From Chitinophaga vietnamensis (GTDB lineage Bacteria; Bacteroidota; Bacteroidia; Chitinophagales; Chitinophagaceae), in NCBI RefSeq assembly GCF_902167635.1, contig NZ_CABHMS010000002.1:744001-808000 (forward strand): a stretch of DNA of 64,000 bases. Direction: 5' to 3'. The position numbers and the translations under genes were made by a program. Of this stretch, positions 61,845-64,000 are shown in pieces (the stretch's first letter is position 1; each line of letters opens with the position of its first letter). Under the pieces are notes generated by a model. That model was not told where the DNA came from. It saw only the letters and a list, made by a program, of their open reading frames with translations, and made no database searches.

Positions 61845-63146
61845 TTAGGCTTTGATGTTAGGTAGATGATAACCGTTGTGATAAGTGGCCGCGAGGTATT
61901 TGTTGGCGTCGGCATCGGTGAATTTTTGCTGTTGGGCATCCCAGTAGATCTTTTTGCCGGTGCGGTAGGCGATATTGCCCATCTGCGCGGTGGTGGCAAT
62001 GAGGGCGCCTGCTTGTACGGGCGCGTGCAGGTCGCTGTAGCGGCGGGATTTCACCACTTCTACAAAATTCTGGGTGTGGAGGTCGAGGCCGTTGTCTACT
62101 TTGGGTCTTCTGGCTACGGCTTCCATTTTGCCTTTTTCGGGGATTACTTCCCATCCGCCGCGGTCGAGCACCAGCGTGCCGTTGTTGCCGATGAAGGCAA
62201 TGCCGTGATCGCGGCCATAGGGGCCGCCATCGATGCCCAGGGCCTGTTCCCATTGTATGTTGAAGCCATCGAACTCATATACGGTGGTAAGTGTATCGGG
62301 TGTTTCGGTGGCATCGTTGGGGTAGGCGAACTTGCCGCCTGCGGCCATGATAGCGCGCGGCGATTTGGCCTTCATGCCCAGCAGGGCATAGTCGAGCAGA
62401 TGCACGCCCCAGTCGGTCATAAGACCGCCGGCATAATCCCAGAACCAGCGGAAGTTAAAGTGGAAGCGGTTTTCATTGAAAGGCCTGGTGAGGGCGGGGC
62501 CGAGCCATGCCTTGTAATCTACGCCGGGCGGCGGTGTGGAGTCGGGCTTCACCGGGATGGATTTCATCCAGCCCATATAGGCCCAGGCCTTGACGAGCCT
62601 CACCTGTCCTAACTGGCCTGCATATACGAAATCGATGGCGTCCTTGAAATGTTGCTGACTGCGTTGCCACTGGCCTACCTGCACCATGCGGCCGTAGCGC
62701 TGCTGTGCAGCTACCATGGCGGCGCATTCCACGATGGAATTGCCGATGGGCTTTTCTACATATACATCTTTGCCGGCCGCGCAGGCGTCGGTCATCATGA
62801 GGCAGTGCCAGTGGTCGGGTGTGCCGATGATCACTGCATCGATGCTTTTATCTTCCAGCAGCTTGCGGTAGTCGCTGTAAGCCTTTACGCTGATGCCTTT
62901 CTGTGCCAGCTCGGCTACTCGTTTGTCGAGCACATTTTTGTCGGCATCGCAGAGCGCTACGCACTGCACATCAGGGTTTTTAAGCATGGAGGTCAGGTCA
63001 GCCCAGCCCATGCCATTGATGCCGATAGCCGCTACACGCAGCCGGTCGCTGGGGGCTACCGCCCGGAGCGGTAACGTGGATAACAGCCCGGCGCCCGCTA
63101 CCAATGCGGATGCCGAACGGATGAAGTTTCTTCGGGAGTGATTCAT
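61845..63146 (-). CDS. Tat-exported Gfo/Idh/MocA-family oxidoreductase
   Basis: The product has 433 residues. A twin-arginine signal ([19 protein letters not shown]) precedes the Rossmann domain ([15 protein letters not shown], where the motif is GxNGxG), then [13 protein letters not shown] and the catalytic-domain segment [13 protein letters not shown]. Members use NAD(P)(H) tightly bound and often oxidise the C3 hydroxyl of sugars. With the DUF1080 gene 19 bp downstream it forms a pair for periplasmic keto-sugar processing. The sugar is unknown. Confidence 0.9.
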   Translation of the reverse strand: MNHSRRNFIRSASALVAGAGLLSTLPLRAVAPSDRLRVAAIGINGMGWADLTSMLKNPDVQCVALCDADKNVLDKRVAELAQKGISVKAYSDYRKLLEDKSIDAVIIGTPDHWHCLMMTDACAAGKDVYVEKPIGNSIVECAAMVAAQQRYGRMVQVGQWQRSQQHFKDAIDFVYAGQLGQVRLVKAWAYMGWMKSIPVKPDSTPPPGVDYKAWLGPALTRPFNENRFHFNFRWFWDYAGGLMTDWGVHLLDYALLGMKAKSPRAIMAAGGKFAYPNDATETPDTLTTVYEFDGFNIQWEQALGIDGGPYGRDHGIAFIGNNGTLVLDRGGWEVIPEKGKMEAVARRPKVDNGLDLHTQNFVEVVKSRRYSDLHAPVQAGALIATTAQMGNIAYRTGKKIYWDAQQQKFTDADANKYLAATYHNGYHLPNIKA

Positions 63147-63191
63147 GTAATAAAACGTTTTGTGGAATTGTGGAATGGAAACAAAATAGGA

Positions 63192-63291
63192 AATTAATTA
63201 CGAATTACGAATTAAGAATTACGGATTTGTGGGGAGATCATGTGATCTCCCCACAAATCCGTAATTCTTAATTCGTAATTCGTAATTAATT
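63192..63291. repeat. 100-bp palindrome, GTAATTCGTAATT family, copy 2
   Basis: The element reads AATTAATTACGAATTACG and so on inwards to GGGGAGATCA, then TG, and mirrors exactly to the right end. It overlaps the last bases of the magnesium-chelatase-like gene: its stop TAA (63286-63288) and the preceding Asn codon lie in the palindrome. It is 46 bp upstream of the Gfo/Idh gene. The middle sequence differs from copy 1 in two inserted bases per arm. Confidence 0.93.
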
Positions 63292-64000
63292 CTCTTCTTC
63301 TTCCTCTTCGCCGCTCATGTTGAAATTCATCATGGTGCCGAGGAGGTCGCTGAAGCGGGTATCATTTTCGCCGATCTTCTTGCTGATGAGCGAATAGGCG
63401 GCGAGGCCGTGCAGTACGAACTCCATGAGCAGGAGGGCTTCGCGGGCATGGGCGCGCGGGAAGCGGTCTTTGACGAGATCGCGCAGGCCATCTACTTTAT
63501 TGAGAGTGGTTTCGTATTGTTTGTCGCTGATATCTTGCAGCAACTGGATGGTATTGCCTCTGTCGAACCACTGTATCACGCTCCTGTAGGGGTTTTCAGC
63601 GGGTACCGACTGTTTCCTTTTTTTGAAGGAATCGGGATTGGGGAAGTAGTTGGCGAAGGTGGTGCGAATGGATTTCTCCAAGAGGTTGTGCGCTACCTGC
63701 AGCGGGCCTTCCTGTTCGCCTTCATATACCAGTTCAATTTTACCGGTGATGGCGGGGATGATACCTTGCAGGTCGGCGATGCGCACCTGTGTTTCCTTTT
63801 CTTTGTTGATGATGGCGCGGCGTTCGGCTGCGCTTACAGCGTTCTCGTATGCCGCAATGGTGAGGCGGGCGGATACGCCGCTTTTTTTATCAACGTATTC
63901 GCTGTTGCGCGCTTCGAAGGCCACTTGTTCAATGAGCCTTTTCACGAGGTCGGCGATATGTACTTTGCCGGCCTGGTCATCGTGTATGTCAGCTTCCTGT
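63286..64000 (-). CDS. Magnesium chelatase-like AAA ATPase, C-terminal part (gene runs off the window)
   Basis: The visible part has 237 residues; the frame is open to the right edge and a start codon is not visible. The segment ARNSEYVDKKSGVSARLTIAAYENAVSAAERR is characteristic of the region after the AAA core in ChlI/Rv0958-like proteins, which usually act with a VWA-domain partner. The AAA Walker motifs lie upstream, outside the window. The tail is acidic (six Glu then Asn), and the last Asn and stop codon are supplied by the palindrome at 63192-63291. Confidence 0.78.
   Translation of the reverse strand, partial: QEADIHDDQAGKVHIADLVKRLIEQVAFEARNSEYVDKKSGVSARLTIAAYENAVSAAERRAIINKEKETQVRIADLQGIIPAITGKIELVYEGEQEGPLQVAHNLLEKSIRTTFANYFPNPDSFKKRKQSVPAENPYRSVIQWFDRGNTIQLLQDISDKQYETTLNKVDGLRDLVKDRFPRAHAREALLLMEFVLHGLAAYSLISKKIGENDTRFSDLLGTMMNFNMSGEEEEEEN

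Overview
The window looks like chromosomal DNA from a gliding-type Bacteroidota, most plausibly Chitinophaga or a close relative in the Chitinophagaceae. This is inferred from protein families and signals, not from a database match. The indicators are two secreted proteins with type IX secretion C-termini, a TonB-dependent receptor of the outer-membrane beta-barrel family, futalosine-route menaquinone synthesis (MqnE), bacillithiol synthesis (BshC), -7 promoter boxes of the TAnnTTTG type, and many intergenic foldback repeats. I see no phage, integrase, transposase, CRISPR array or rRNA.

Layout. 1-235: 3' end of a terpene synthase. 342-7667: a TMEM175-type channel gene facing a tolC-adaptor-RND pump operon with a methyltransferase at its end. 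7748-12953: a secreted DUF3472 protein, a large FAD/Fe-S oxidoreductase and a DUF72 protein. 13068-18327: a storage-polysaccharide block (glgA, glgC, a GH130 enzyme and a convergent GT4 glycosyltransferase). 18465-25007: bshC, a FUSC-family membrane protein and a TonB-dependent receptor. 25424-33166: smc, a DUF4259 protein, a CNT nucleoside transporter and a lipoprotein with a terminal cytochrome c domain. 33310-35489: a possible short-peptide unit, an FMN glutamate synthase and a Rnk-like factor. 35535-43558 (minus strand): M43 metalloprotease, mqnE and a DUF192 lipoprotein as a tightly overlapping set, then trxA and dnaE. 43796-49534: an NlpC/P60 lipoprotein and a surface-glycan cluster with an FdtA/FdtB pair for a 3-amino-3,6-dideoxyhexose. 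49587-53736: YfhO-like protein, a small membrane protein, a queuosine-precursor transporter and a Nudix hydrolase. 53776-58834: a 1027-residue type IX cargo protein with eight internal repeats, a divergent HxlR/azoreductase pair and dapF. 59101-64000: nucleoside phosphorylase, tRNA-Cys, GNAT, DUF1080 protein, Tat-exported Gfo/Idh oxidoreductase and the 3' end of a magnesium-chelatase-like AAA gene.

The genes are mostly ordinary housekeeping and envelope functions. The unusual content is between the genes. At least five sequence families of foldback (snapback) repeats occupy gaps. Two of these families keep their pairing while changing sequence between copies (11640-11915 versus 58879-59087, and 43605-43669 versus 43675-43755). 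That suggests the structure, not the sequence, is maintained or is created by a hairpin-templated process. The best candidate for an undescribed unit is a 35-codon, cysteine-containing ORF at 33324-33431. It follows a perfect -7 box and is followed directly by two mutually exclusive hairpins, upstream of a glutamate synthase gene.
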